A DNA stretch of 64,000 nucleotides from Callaeas wilsoni (GCA_013398955.1 VWPU01003086.1:32498-96497), one strand, 5' to 3'. Shown: positions 1-13,430, counted from the first letter of the stretch. The notes: generated by a model not told the origin, from the sequence alone. Program-made: numbers and translations.

Positions 1-1957
1 ATGCCTCATTATTACAAGTTGTAGTACACCCATCCTTACACAGGTATACCTTGACATTATACCCACTGACCTTTAATTTTCGATTTTTCTAAGCTGTCAA
101 AGCTGAGCATAGGTGCAGGAGCATAAATTAGAATCAAGTAAATGCCACTTTTCTTGCAAACTGAGTTTTTGTGACAGTTGTAGCTCAGATGAAGCCAACA
201 AAGAAACCTACTCCCTATCTTTATTTTTGGAATACAAATGAAGAATTTTTCTTCCTTTTACTCAAATTTTCCCCAGAAGGAAAGAAGGTAAAAAGATTCC
301 AATCAGCAGGTAGAACAAAGGTTGAAAAAGTGTCATCTTGCTGAGTATGATTGCATTTTTTGATATGGACAGAAATAATTGAGATCATGTCTTGTGAAAC
401 ACACTTGAAATTTATTGAAATTGACTTAGGAACACTTTTGTGTGGAAAAAAAATTGGGAAAGGAAAATATAAAAGAAATTGCCTATGTAATTTGGTCTAG
501 AATAGAGGATTAGGTCTTGAACATGTTTCACTACATATACAATTACAATAGATGACTAAGCCAAAACTCATACATATTTATCTTTATCAATAGAAATAAA
601 CAGCTATGGAGAGTTTCTGTCATTATTAGGCTTATTTTTGGAAAGGAAGAAGAGAGTATCTATACATCCCATCAGTGGATAGAGGTCAGACTTTTTCCAT
701 AAATTTGAAAGACTTGGAGTTATCAACTAGCAGTAACTTACCTAATAGTTGCTGCTGCTCTTCACTGTAGATCATATTTGTGCCTTCTCTGAGTACTGCA
801 GAGTGCATGCAGGTATTTGTTGTGCTTTCTAATCTTCTAATCCAGATTCTAGGATTATTATTGAAACAGGAGAATTTCAAGGCATCTACAGCGAAACTAA
901 AGAACAGATCAGGAAAGAACATCCAATGCCAATTAAAGGATATATAGAAATATATAGAAATGGGTCCACAGAACAGTTCAAAAAAATGCTACAACCTGTG
1001 TATTTCTCTTACTTGTAAGAAGAAAAAGATTTTCCATCCTACAGAAGGAACTATTTTGCCTTTTTTTCAATGTATTTGAAAGTTCTTAAAGTTGAATTAA
1101 CTTATTTCAGAGATAAATATTTTCATGTATCATATTTTCTAGAGCTCCTGGTTAATCTCTTCATATATTTACTCTGGGAATTAAAGGAAAACTTTCCTTC
1201 ATTTTAGAAACTGGAATAACATACCCAGCTCCTGTATTTTCTAAAGACTTAACTCTGTCCTATCGATCTTCATTTATGGATCTGTTTGGGTTTTTTTTAA
1301 ACCAAACTATAATGTTGCAACATGAGATGCTAAATGTGGCTTGCACAGAGCCATTTGGAAACAGTACTGTTAGCAAGTAATCTCGTTTAAACACCCCTGT
1401 CCTCAAAGAACAAAAGCTGAGTCCCCATGAGCAGTGTCTGGTAAGAAAATTGAGCAAATGTTCCTTTCTTGTTCAGGAAACTTGATTTTCTAATTTCAAG
1501 ATTAATAACGTTGTTGGGCAGGATTCATGGGACAGGGGATCCCTAGAGAAGCAGAACAGCCTGAAGACAGCAGGTTTCTTATACCTAGAAAAGAAAGGCA
1601 TGTGGTGCTCTACTAAAAACCTGTGCAGTAATTCCTTTCTTATTTCTCATAAATTAGAAGCTTAGAAATCTTTATACTTGGCCATCTGCCAACATCAATG
1701 CAGTGATTATTTCTCATCAATTCAGGCAGAAATAAAGGCAGACTGACATCAAAGGAGAAGAATTTACAGAAAAAAATAATGACATGTATACATCTTAAAT
1801 AATAAGGCATAGATATTGCTAAGGATCATAACACTGGAAACTGAGAATTCATCCTGAAACACCTTCCCACATATATTTTTACTTGCAAGAAATCTTCATC
1901 ATCTCATTAGAAGATTGTATATATTACAGCTTTCACTACCAAGTTGTTTAGGCTGAA
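1..1957. other. AT-rich unique DNA, no recognised feature
   Basis: No repeat, RNA gene or convincing gene was seen. The only point of interest is a minus-strand open segment at about 742-848 that ends in a consensus splice donor (G followed by GTAAGT on the minus strand); it is treated as a finding because I do not recognise the peptide. Confidence 0.5.
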
Positions 1958-2000
1958 AATTTCACTATCAAGAATTTCACTATCAAGAATTTCACTATCA
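1958..2000. repeat. 15-bp tandem repeat, about 2.9 copies
   Basis: The unit AATTTCACTATCAAG is repeated head to tail without mismatch at 1958-1972 and 1973-1987 and almost fully at 1988-2000. It is a simple minisatellite-like expansion in otherwise unique DNA. Identical copies suggest recent slippage. Confidence 0.9.
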
Positions 2001-2529
2001 CTTTTCTTTGGTCTGCTTCCCCTTATCCCTCTCAGCTATTCAAACACAAGATTCATTTGAAAAAGTAGTCCTCAAGATTTCAACTATAGGAAAGATATTG
2101 CTCTGCCATATTACCCTTTCCATTCCCAACATTTGTGCTGCCTTCTTCCCTTATCAAGATTGGTTCATTTTACTTCTGTACAGCAGATCCCATAATCACA
2201 AGGCAAACAAGTTCAACTTATCATCCGAGCACAAAATATTTTCACTTTCTCAGGGCAGATTACTTTTGTTTCAATTGGATCGCTATGTTTCCAGTAAAGA
2301 TGAATATTTATGATCCGAGAAATCTGAGTCATCTCAAGGCAAAGAGCAGATCAAGAAAGTAAGATGTAGGAAGAAGACTGCCACTTTCAGCAGCAAACTA
2401 TGTGGATTCAGTTTTCTCATGCAACTAAATCCTAAATTAAACCATTCAAATATCTATTACATATTTCAGTTTTCTTGATATTTGGACTAAGACCTTAAAA
2501 TCTGAATTTTAGCTCCAGATCCAGTATAA
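2001..2529. other. Unique DNA, nothing recognised
   Basis: Short overlapping open frames are present but have no splice context or recognisable motif. I see no repeat signature before the CR1 piece that follows. Confidence 0.45.
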
Positions 2530-2712
2530 AAACAGTGTTAAGGCACTTGAATGCATCCAAAGAAGAGCATCCTAACTGATGGATGTGCTGGAAGACATGG
2601 CCTGTGAGGAGTGGCTGAGGAATCTGGGTTTGTGAAATTTGGAGCAAAGGAGGCTGAGAGGAAACCTCATTCTCTGCAGCTTCCTGAAGAGGGGAAGTGG
2701 AGAGGGAGGTAC
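2530..2712 (+). mobile_element. CR1 LINE fragment, old, 3' part of ORF2
   Basis: The stretch containing GGCTGAGGAATCTGGGTTTG, then GCTGAGAGGAAACCTCATT and CTGCAGCTTCCTGAAGAGGGG, follows the order of sequence blocks found near the 3' end of the CR1 ORF2 coding region (the run just upstream of the CR1 3' UTR). It is on the plus strand, lacks the 3' ATTCTATG tail and carries several stops. This makes it an old truncated non-LTR retrotransposon copy. Boundaries are approximate. Confidence 0.7.
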
Positions 2713-5700
2713 TGAGCTCTTCTGCTTGGGATTACGCTGGATCTTCATGTGGTGATACTGGTTTACTCTTATCCTTTCTTTTGCTTACTTTATCTTCCTT
2801 ATATAGTTTCTTAAGTGCCATTTTTATGATTTGGTATTGCTATATTATTATAGACAATAATAACCAAAATGACTACATACCTGCTTTCCATTGCAATCAA
2901 ATTGTTCAAAAATAAACACATAAACCCATGGGTTCTGTAACAAGAGGTCAAGATGATTATCTTAATATTTCAGACCTAGTCATCATAAGATAAATTGACA
3001 ATTAATGTTGAACCAAAGACCTCACAGTGGTAGTCAGTACTGGCTGTAGTACACTGCTTGTAAAGGTCTGCCTGTCAGGAGGTCAAAACTTATTAAAAAG
3101 GAAGTCATAGTAATAGTAAAATATTGTTGCTAACATTTTCCAGAAGTGGACATGCAAGTCACCTTGTTATTTGTCATAATAATAGTTACTTAAGGCTCTA
3201 AGTCAAATTTATTATGCTATTCTTTTGATTTTTTAAAATTCAGCTAATAAAATGTGCTGTACAAAATCTGCCAAAGGCATACATCAATTCCTTAAAAACA
3301 AGGGTGTTCTTTTGTGCAGCTCTTTCTCTGCTGACTTGTACTGTGAGTGTTTGTTCTATGTTGTGTTGGTGCAAGAACAAAGTAGGCTTTGAAGACTCTT
3401 TGAAGACTGGTTCAAAAAGGTTCAAACAGACATGGTGCTGTTCCGTGGATGAAAGAAGAAAAAATTGTCATGTATAGTTACAAGTGCAGATGTGTATCAT
3501 TAAGGAGTAAATGATATCACTATCCCCACAAAATCGTCCAACTGAAATGTAAAGTTCTTTCCCATCCTACAGCTGGAGTTTTTACTTATTTTATGACATT
3601 TTGAAGGACAATTTCAATTCAGTGTTTTCCACAGGAACTTGATTACTTCTATTTCTCATTCTTATGTTGCTGGGATGGGGTTTTGTGGCTGTTTGGTACT
3701 TATTTGTCTTTTCTTTAACTCAGTGCCTGTCAAAACCTTGTGGAATCTTTTGTGTCACAGAAGCCACCATTGAGAATGCCAGTCACAAGCATTAAAATAG
3801 TTTTCAATTTCTGTGGTGCTTTTTCCTCTCTAACCTGTAATCAACAAAATGCCAGAGTTGTTAAATACGACCCATAAATATGCCTGTTTCCTAAATATCA
3901 AGTGACAGATGTTTATAAATTGTTATTAAATGAAGGTGGCTTTCAGAGGTTCTTTAGCAGTCAGTATTATGTCAGTGTTGTGCGATGTTACTGGAGTCTG
4001 TAGTTAAAAATACTACAACATATATGTATCCATCAAGATTAAAAATGTTCAAGTGCTTTTTACCTAATGATGTATTGCTCCTTTAGAGGCATTTTAACAG
4101 CCATATGGTGCTTCAAGGAATTATTACAGGATTTAGTGTGAAAATTTTAAACTGATGCAGAGATGCTGCACATGAAGTTATCCACTTGAGATCATAAATC
4201 ATGAAGCATTTCCACCTATAATGAAATTAATAATTTTAGTATTCAGAAATGGCAGGAAATCCTCCTTGTTGCCAAAAAAGGTATCATTGCAACATGCATG
4301 CTCTTGAAAAACATACCTGTATAATATTCTTTTTCCTGCAGATCAAGAGATGCAGTCTCTGGGTAGTCTGGTAAGAGGCTGTTCAAATATGCACATCCAT
4401 GGATGCCATTATGTATCAAACCTGGTGAAACTGAGTGTTCAAAGGCAACAGATATGAGGAGAACCCAGCAGACCCATTAGAGTTTTGTTCTTTATCCACC
4501 GGAGCACAGAGGCTATGCCTCTCTTTATCCAATACAGGTATGAACACAGCAAATAAGAACAATGTCACTACAATGGAAGTATGATATGCTTATGTATATT
4601 TATGCATTTATGATAGGTAGTCAGATAAATCATACCTGCATTATCAGATTCTATTTTTCATCTTCTACATTTGAATGCAGAACCTCTCCTGATTTGTTTT
4701 TACATGCTCCAACTAAAACTAAGTAAAAAATTTGATAGTTTTGTATTAGATAGTTTGTCTACAGATACATCATATTTTCTTAACTTTTACACGATTACAG
4801 CTTCAGGCTATTTATGGCAGATAAGTTGACATTGACCTTACCTTTCACTTTCTAAGCTATCAAAATAGTTCTTTATGGTACTAAAAAAACCCATAGAAGC
4901 TATACAATGTGTTTGGTGAGAGAAAACAATCCTACACATTATTCTTACAGGAAAATGAATGCAAATATAATGTAAGCAGTTCTCCACCCAGAACACAATT
5001 CTGTATGAAGTAATAAACCTTGTAACATCTTGCAACTTTAGATCATAAAGCCAGCAACCAAGCTGCTGTCAATTCAAATCTCCATAGGGATTCTGAGCCT
5101 TCCTGTAACACTTTCACTTTTGCCATATTCCTTAGATGCGATGTAGATGCTATGCTTAGTCACATCATTCATTCTTACAACAGATCCACAACTCATATTT
5201 CCTTGAAATAAACTTGATTTTCTTTTAAATATAGGATAGAGAAACTAAAAGATGGTACTAAATAGATTTTCTGGGATAAGTGCCCTGCTTGCCAGAACAC
5301 TGGATGGCATATTTTGTCTAACTTTGGCTCTTCAGGTGCCAAAAAATATTAAAAAATGAAACAAATACATTGTCAACAGCTATTTAATCTGAAACACCAT
5401 AAGAGAATACAAGAAAGCTTTGAACAAATGAGCATAAAGCTAACACCTGCTTAAAGCTGAGCAGAAAACTACTACATGCTTGACTATTTCTTGTGGAAAT
5501 GAAGTTAAACAGCTATGACAAGAGTTGTTGCAATAAAAGTAACACATAAGATTGGTAAAAGTTGTTTTGATAACTGTCATGAAGTCAAGTTAGAGTGTAA
5601 TATAAGCATAAAAGTGGTTCAGGAGATTTACCTTCTGTCTCCTCAAAGGTAAGGCATTAATACAGTTATCTTTTGACAGAAACTATTCATGAAACATGTC

Positions 5701-7404
5701 GAAAGAGAATTCCAGTGTTAGGCTTCCCACAATATTGTGACATTCTGGTTTTTAGAAACTTCCTTCTATATAAAATGGCATTTAACTTAACTCTTATAGG
5801 TGTGAATACTATAAACACTATTTTCTTTCTTGTTATTATTCTGTGGATAGAGAATTCTGTTTAGGGACTAGGAAGCTTTGTTCTTTTGCTACCTTCCTTG
5901 GACACACTCAAATTAAATTAAAAATTAAACTGAATTTGAACAATGCAATCACATCTGTAGTATCATTACATTGGCTAAATTCTCTCATGAAATACAGAAG
6001 TATTTGAAAGATCTAAATACAAAAGTATTTAAAAGATCTAATTATAAAAGCAATGTTACATAGAAAAATATGGCTTATCAGAATGTTCAACTGTTTTCAA
6101 AATATAATTACTGAAATCCATGTTATCAAACTTGATACACATATTTATTACACCGTTCAAAATTTAAAATGGCAGACACAATATTGGCTATAGAATTAAT
6201 TGCTTAGTGACCTTAGATCCAAGCAATGTATTTAATAAAAAAGTAAGAATCCTTGTAATGAAGCTAAAGCATCTGTATTTTATGTATGATGAAGTCATTA
6301 GTATGTTATTTCCTAGTCTGAAGGTGTAAATTTTGAGAGAAAAGGAAGAACAAATGGCAGAAATAATTTTTACAGAGATCAAGCAAAGTGAACATGAATT
6401 TTGAATCATATGCATAGATTTTCCTCTAAGTAATTTTTTTTTTCCTGTTGGCCAGGACAAAATTTGTGGTCATTTTACTTTTATACCATTAACCCGCTTG
6501 GGCCTTTTAAGGTAACTTCAGGCTGTTAATTCTGGAGACAGGAATTGACATAAAATTAGGAAACTTATTTCTAGGAAAGTGTCTTATGCAGGGACCTTCA
6601 GAATAACGTGCTCATAAACACTCGATAGAATGTCCAGGTTTTTAGGTAAACCAAGAACAAAGGGATATATGGAGGAATGACTGTGGCTATATAAAATCCA
6701 GTGCTTAAACCAGTTCAGTTATGGCAGTCATCCTTGACAGGCACTGACATAGAAGACAGACTTTGCCAATTTGGACTTCAGGCAGTCCAGTGAAAATAAG
6801 TACTAAATCATTTTTTGGAAATCAGTTTCCCACAGCAATAAGACTAAATTATGAAATGAAGTTCTATCACAGCAATGCAGTATTCAATAGTAACTGAACT
6901 AAGTCAAGCTTCATTATTAAAGGCTTCATTTAAGATCCTATCAGAAATTACTGCATTTCATGTTTCCTGCAGCAGATGGCATTTAAGCAGCTAAGCTTCA
7001 GAGGATTGCCATTAAGAGATGATGTCAAGTGTAGAGAACGTTCAGTTGCTAGTTTCTTATACCAGTCAAACACATGCCCAAGGAGCCCATTACAAAGAAT
7101 ATGGGATTTTCTCAAGCTCTGTAAATCATTCAGGACAAACACATCCATTGCTTTAACAAACCCTGAGCACCAATGTATCTTGGTAAAAATCTAAATAAAA
7201 TGGTGAAAAAACTAACTTTGTCCTAGGGCTAGTGGTTTGTGGTTTTTCTGACACCCTCAAAGTCAACTAAATGGAAATAATATGGGAGTTACTCTGCACC
7301 TTGCTTTTGTCAGATAAATAGTCAGAACAGCTTCTTGGTTTTCCATCAGGTACTTGTAGTTTACTCATGCTTGACCTTCTCCCTACACACAAATTTTTTT
7401 CTAG
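2713..7404. other. Long unique AT-rich stretch
   Basis: No mobile element or gene was recognised. A roughly 25-bp direct duplication is visible at about 5999-6046 (AAGTATTTGAAAGATCTAAA and a near copy). A minus-strand exon-like segment lies at 4842-4899, with a pyrimidine-rich acceptor and an AAAG/GTAAGG donor. Two overlapping 66-72 codon open frames on opposite strands at 6948-7194 show no family I recognise. Confidence 0.45.
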
Positions 7405-7456
7405 TGTTCTTTTATATCTATGACTAGAACATGCTAGTCATAGATATAAAAGAACA
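7405..7456. repeat. Perfect 23-bp inverted repeat with 6-nt loop
   Basis: The left arm 7405-7427 and right arm 7434-7456 are exact reverse complements over 23 bp, separated by AACATG. The arms are AT-rich (TGTTCTTTTATATCTATGAC and its complement). As RNA this would be a long hairpin; as DNA it could extrude as a cruciform. It lies about 170 bp upstream of the LTR at 7623 but does not form that LTR's boundary. Whether it is transcribed cannot be seen. Confidence 0.95.
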
Positions 7457-7622
7457 TTTAGGTATGGCAGACAAATGCTTCCTGGGTGCTATTTATCTGT
7501 TTAAAACTCAGCTTATGCATGTTTGTCATCACTAAGTGTAAACACACTGCTTCCAGGTCATTTCACTAGGCTATATAATGGTTTTAATTCCACAAAACAA
7601 CATAAGGTCCATAGTGGCAAAA

Positions 7623-8173
7623 TGTCCTTGTTTCATCTAGGATAGAGTTAATTTCTTCTCAGTAGCTGTTACAGTCCTAAGTTTTGGATTTGCAATGAGA
7701 ATGGTGGTAACACACTGATATTTTAGGTTTTGCTAAGCTATGTTTATCCTAAGTCAAGGACTTTTTTTTTTCTTTTGCTCTGCCAGTGAGGAGGTACACA
7801 AAAGAAATTGAGGGGGAGTAAGGCTAGGACAGGTGACCCAAAACAAACAAAGAGATATTCCAACCCTATAGCACATCATGCCCAGTACATAAACTGGGAG
7901 GAGCTTCCTGGAAGGGCAGGCAATCTGGATTTGGAAGGGGGGTCAGCAATTACATTGTGCATCACTTGTTTTTTCCTTTTTATTGTCATTATTATTATCA
8001 TTTAGCATTATTATTGTATTTTACTTTATTTTTGCTTATTAAACTGTTCTTATTCCAACATACAAGTTTAAGTTGATTCTTCTCTCGCTTCCACTGGAGC
8101 AGGGGATAGAGAGAGAAGAGTTGAGCAAGCAGCTGTGTGGTGCCTACTTTCCAGATGGGCTATATCCATGACA
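7623..8173 (+). mobile_element. Solitary avian ERV LTR
   Basis: The element starts TGTCCTTGTTTCATCTAGG and ends CCATGACA, giving the TG...CA ends of a retroviral LTR. Its internal blocks (AGAGTTAATTTCTTCTCAGT, CTAAGTCAAGGACTTTT, CTCTGCCAGTGAGGAGG, the ATT-rich tract, then ACTGTTCTTATTCCAACATA) are ones I know from a very common avian LTR type. A polyadenylation signal variant ATTAAA is at 8038-8043. It is flanked by AAAA on both sides (7619-7622 and 8174-8177), compatible with a 4-5 bp target duplication, although A-rich flanks make that weak. No internal retroviral sequence remains, so it is a solo LTR of about 551 bp formed by LTR-LTR recombination. It interrupts a minus-strand open segment at 8174-8356. 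Confidence 0.85.
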
Positions 8174-8177
8174 AAAA

Positions 8178-10234
8178 GTCATCATATATTTCTCTTTGTG
8201 GAGCTAACAGCAAGATTCTTTCCATAATATTAAGCAAAGTTTCTTTACTTTTTATTTCCATCAAATATTGCAAACTTTTCTGAAATACTTGCTGAAGGTT
8301 TTTAATACAGTGGAAGGTGTAGTCACTTACTACATTTATTACAGTCAAAATTTCACCTGAAGGTGGTAAAGGACGAACTTTTAAATGTAAAGTTCAAAAC
8401 CTATAAAGTAGATCAACGGGGAGGAAAGCTAAATATCACAGCCTAAAGGCTGATTTACTTTCTATCACAGAAAAGAAATATTAAATGCAGAAATATGAAC
8501 TAAACTGTAGCCACGTAAACATTTAAAAGCATTCTACGTTTATGCATGGTAGGAACTGTGCTATTTATATGTGAATTCCCTCAGAGCTATGTTCATTTAC
8601 TGTGGAAAACAGAAAATGTAATAAAAAGAAAAAAGCTTAAATTTATCAAAAATACACAAAGAATATAGCTAAGGGCATCAAAATATGAGTGCCATTAAAT
8701 GTGTGTTTAGCATTCAAGCAAGAATTCTTAGTGTTAAATATATTTCCTAGTATCATTCAGGGAAACATTCTAGAAACACAGTGTCTGAGAAAGAATCTAT
8801 CTAAAATAAGAAATTAAAAGAGGAAGTTTCCTGATTAAACAAATTAATATGAAAATTATAAAATAGAGCAAAGTAGTAAGCAGCATTTTGATAGGGTGTT
8901 ATAGGCTGAACAAAGTAAATCACCTAACCACAATTCATTTACAAGATGAGTACAAGTACAAAATCAGTATCTCCAGCTGTGTATTGATCTGATGAAAGTA
9001 ACTAAATGATGTGCTGGTTTTTCATTTCCAAGTGTTTGCTGAGATCTGATTATTGAGCAGTGCCTCTGCCTGTGGTGCAAACAAGACCACATGCCAAAGT
9101 CAAAGTTACGGATTTTATGTAACAGCAAAATGTGAGGTAGAGAGAGAGAAATAGAAAAGAGAGGAGAGTGACAGAGGCAGAGAGACAGATTAAGCAGAAG
9201 ATAGTCACCACCTGTGGATCCAGCATCATTATGTTGGTTTCTCTTTACCCTGGGCTTCTAGGAGGATGTCTGGACAAAATGAGCTAATGAAAGATGCAAA
9301 ATCTCTAGAAAGGAGACTATATTACAAAAAGTACTTTAGAGGTGACTGTATGATACATTGTCCACAAAAGTCAGTAAATCTTGGACAAGCAGTAAAAGCC
9401 CTGAATGCTGTCTGAGGCAATATCAACAAGCAAGGCAGTTAATGCTTTTGCAGTGGCAGGATAAAATATCACTAGACTACAAAACAAGAAATTTTATCCA
9501 AGTTCTTAAACAAAATAATTACGTTCAAATGTATGGTATGCTAATAAACAATTTTCCAATACTTTGATATCCCAGCTTTCACATCTGTTCAGTTTTCTTT
9601 CAAACTGACTGATGTTAGTGGTAAAACATCCAGATAATGTCAAAACAAGTCCTATTCAGTAATTCTCTAACGATGAAACAGAGAGTAATACAAACGTATA
9701 CTGAAAGAAGATTTTGCAAAACCATTCAAAAAATGAAAACTTTTTTCCTGATGTTTAACACAAAAATAATTATAACTATAACTACATTATTGTTCTAATT
9801 TCCTTGAAGTCACGGAGGAATATATTCTCTATATATTGGTGTCTTAGCCAAAAAAATTTGATCTTTTTATAAGTATTTTCTGCCTTCATCTCTTATGCCA
9901 AGGTAAAGGGGGTGACAGGTATGGGATGGGGCTGATGCTCTAACAGTTAAAAATAAACCTTTAGCTAAAATGAGGATTTCTGCAAAGACCAAATTAACTT
10001 GTCATTTCAGCCAATTTGCCATTAAGAAATCCCAGAGTCAGTATAATTTCCCAGGGTAAAATCCAAATGAATTCAGGAGTTAAATGCCTGTTTCAAACAG
10101 TGTGCAATGTTTTAGAAGTGAGGATAAGCAGTCCTTTCTCTAGTGAAAAGGTAGAAAAAACCCCAGCAAAAATAATCTTGGAGGTTTCAGGGAGCTGTTC
10201 AACACACCTCACCCGTGAGATGTTCAGACAATGA
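8178..10234. other. Unique DNA with a minus-strand open segment and a purine tract
   Basis: At 8174-8356 on the minus strand an open frame follows a good splice-acceptor-like sequence (pyrimidine tract ending CCACCTTCAG). It runs into the 7623-8173 LTR and its peptide is not recognised. A purine-rich GA tract lies at about 9130-9195. Nothing else was recognised. Confidence 0.4.
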
Positions 10235-10520
10235 GGTTGCACACAGAAAAATTAATTCCCCTCCTAATGCTTTTCTTTTTTGCCATTGAAGAGTGCAGCA
10301 AAAAGGTTGATGAGTACCTCAGCCTTCTCCTAATCTGTTGTTACCAGTTTTCCTGCATTGTTTATCAGTTGGGATACACCTTCTTCAATCTTCCCTTTCT
10401 GGTTAATGTACCTGAAGAAGTCCTGTTATTATTTGTGTCCCTTGCTAACTTCGGTTCCAGCTTTGCCTTGGCTTTCCTGACTCCTATTCTTGTTTTCTAT
10501 CCTCATCCCTCTTGAGGTGG
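10235..10520 (-). mobile_element. CR1 LINE fragment, ORF2 linker before reverse transcriptase
   Basis: Read on the minus strand, the segment runs from GGAGTCAGGAAAGCCAAGGC through GCAAGGGACACAAATAATAA and TTCAGGTACATTAACCAGAA to GAGAAGGCTGAGGTACTCAT. This matches the CR1 ORF2 region between the endonuclease and reverse-transcriptase domains, as I know it from avian CR1 copies. The frame is broken by stops and small indels, so it is a dead copy. The 94-codon plus-strand frame over it is only the antisense shadow of the repeat. Both ends are approximate and no CR1 3' tail is attached. Confidence 0.75.
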
Positions 10521-12263
10521 CTGGATGTTTATTAGCATTTCCTGCCTGCAGAGTGGGAAAGAGCCCTTACCTATTTCCTGTTGAAGTCAGAGCTCTAGCT
10601 CTGCAGTGCTTACTCTACCAACCACCTCCTCCCAGGCAACACAGATGTGGAACAGATACACTCCTGCTTACTTTCACAAAGCAAAATGAGACTATCTGCT
10701 TCTGAATATACACAGCAGGCAAGATTTCCAATTCATCAGAATATATTCACTTGTATGTTTGATTAATAAACCTCAGCAGAATACATTTCTCAAGTCTTTT
10801 ACTGCAGATTTGTCTGTATGGCTACTTTCTTGAGACTTCAGACTTATATGGAGAGGAGTTCCTTTAGCATTTATGTTGCACATAAAATCTAATATTGTGT
10901 GCCTGTGCAGCACAAATATTACACTACAATCCAATAAAGGCAGTTTGTCCTTAGTGACCTTGCAAAGATATTTCCTTCATAAAAACTTACCAATTTTTTT
11001 ATTCTCATTTCATGTAACACTCATTGAGCAAGGATTTTCTCATTGTCTTAAGAGCAATATGTTTCATACTCCTGTTAGGGTCAAGGCACCTGGAAAACTT
11101 CACATGTTTAAGTCAAGTATATTAAAGACTTGCATTAGCCTATCAGCGAAGAGCAGGCCAGTGTATCTCAGCACTTCAAAAACTCCATATATATAATAAA
11201 ACATAAATCACAAATCTGCCTAGAACTTCTAACCAAGCACCAAGATAATATCAAAACTTATATACACAAAGGCATAGACTTGACACAAGAGTGAAACCGT
11301 GTTGTTCATCCACGTCACCGATTTGCATCAGTACAAGGACTACAGTCTAATCAAGTCTCAGACATGAATCTTGCCAAATAACATCTCCGGTTACACAAGC
11401 ATTGTGCCTCAGTTTAGAGAACAAGCCCTAACTCTGAAGCAGTTGGACTGGAGCTGGTTCAGGACTCACACAGCCTGGGTAATCAGAGTAGGAGCATAGA
11501 CCACAGTCAGGAGCTCTATACAATCCAAGCTATTAATGTAGCCATGGATTTTATTCCCCTTACTCCTTCATTTTCCATATTCCCAACATGCCTGACTGAT
11601 TTTCTCTTTGCTTCCTCTCTTTCAGATCCTTCCTTATACAAGTTAGGAGAACAATGAATGTTTAAAATAAAAACAAGATCTCTTTCTCAAATTCTTTGGC
11701 TGCCTTATGTACCCTTGACCCATGATACAAACAGCTGCTGTTATTTGTCCACAGAAAGGTAGTAAGCACATGTATTGAAGTGACTGGTTTATATTTTAAT
11801 TGCTACTGAGCAGTATTTCAAGATCATTAAGTGTTTTAAAATAGATAGAAATCCTCAGAAGAAACAACTATGATTTCAACAATAGTAATACAAGCCACAA
11901 GAAAACATAGCAGGCACATACAGTTGACAATTTCTATTTGAAACATTTTCTGCCATGATTTGAGTAGTTCTATAAGGACTATTCCAGATGCTCTGTAGCT
12001 GCAAAATGTGGGCACTGTGCCATACTGGCAAACATTCCACTTTGGAAAACATTCTCACTCATATTCATTTATCTAACATGCTTTTGATGCATAATCTACT
12101 ATCCTCCTTTGATGCACAGTGTGATCACAGTCCTTAAATCCTTATTTGAGCAAATATTTCACCAACTAACAAGAGTCTAAGAAAATGTAAAAGTATTTTA
12201 CAATCAGGACCAGATTTTCAGCTTTCAGTGCTTCTATATGGAGTTCTAATTCAGCTTTTCCTT
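10521..12263. other. Unique DNA, nothing recognised
   Basis: A plus-strand frame of 107 codons (10873-11196) has no motif or splice context I can support. No repeat family was recognised. Confidence 0.4.
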
Positions 12264-12402
12264 TATTAAAAATATAATATAATACAATACTATGCCATGT
12301 AACACAATGTGATACAATATGATACAATATGATACCATACAATATAATGTGATACAATGTGTTAATATAATATGATACATTATGATACAATATCATTAAA
12401 AC
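12264..12402. repeat. Degenerate ATACAAT/GATACAATAT repeat tract
   Basis: Imperfect copies of 5- and 10-bp units such as GATACAATAT, TATAATGTGA and TACAATGTG are strung together. Unit order is irregular and many substitutions separate the copies, so this is an old AT-rich microsatellite-derived tract. The minus-strand open frame across it encodes only low-complexity sequence. Confidence 0.8.
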
Positions 12403-13425
12403 CATTATTTTTTTCATTCATTTGCAAATAATGCCAAAAGCACTGAATATTCTCTTTCTACAGAGAAGTAATGTCTTTCTGTTCAAATCACCATATAATT
12501 TTTGCAATGCTGTAACTCGGACTTAAGGTTTAAATAGGTTATCATCACTATATTCAAAGTCACCACAAGGAGTCTAAGAAACAGTCAAAAAAACCCTAAA
12601 AATTACCCTCTCTGACAATGCTTTTAGGGGTCCTTTTAAACCATTTTTCATGATGTGAGTTGGAAATTTCTGCATTTCACTCTTCTTACCAGTTTAGTAA
12701 TTCTACAGAAAAACTGAAAATTCACTTCTGGAATGGTTCCTGCATTCAGTAGCTCATGCTGAGCTGAATCACATTGAGCCTTGTTCTTCTGCCATCAAAA
12801 GCCACCAGCAAAACAAGCCTGAGTGTCATACTGAAAATACTAAAATACTCTACTTTTTTCCTGTACTCTCATCTTTTCTTTTTTTTTTTTAAAGTACAAG
12901 GACATCAAACTCAAGCCTGTTTAAGAGGATATTCTGCTTGTGGCTATAACCTAGAATAAAATGAAGAAAATACATTTAACTCTTTGTTCTTAAATGTGAT
13001 TACCAGTGTTACTTTATAACTTTTAATACTTCCTTATTACACCCAAGAGCAATAAAGCCGTTTATTGCCAATTATGCTTTTTAACACCAAATTTTACCAT
13101 AATGTAGTACAACTCGAGTAGATTAATGGCCCAGCTAGATAATCTCAGAATATGTCTGATTTCATTGGTTATATTGATGAATTATTTTAATTAATATTTC
13201 TGGGTTCTGCCTTAACAACAATAATTTGATTTTTATGAAGCAAGAAAGCCAAGTGAGAGTAAAACCAGTTCAAACAGTTACTCCTACACAGTTAATAACT
13301 TATTTTAATGACGGTTGATTTTAATATTTTATAAGTTAAATATTTCATCTTCATTGAATTAGTTTTTAGAAGACTAATTATGTGTGCCCAAGGCAGTTAA
13401 AATTGGTGTTCTTGTCCAGTAAAAA
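12403..13425. other. Unique AT-rich DNA
   Basis: Apart from short T and A runs (T-rich tract near 12880-12890) there is no recognisable element up to the target duplication of the next LTR. Confidence 0.4.
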
Positions 13426-13430
13426 CACTG

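Noticed and set aside
10231..10515. Hydrophobic 94-codon plus-strand frame resembling a membrane protein
   Set aside because: It is the antisense of a CR1 ORF2 fragment; hydrophobicity comes from the complement of Lys/Glu-rich codons.
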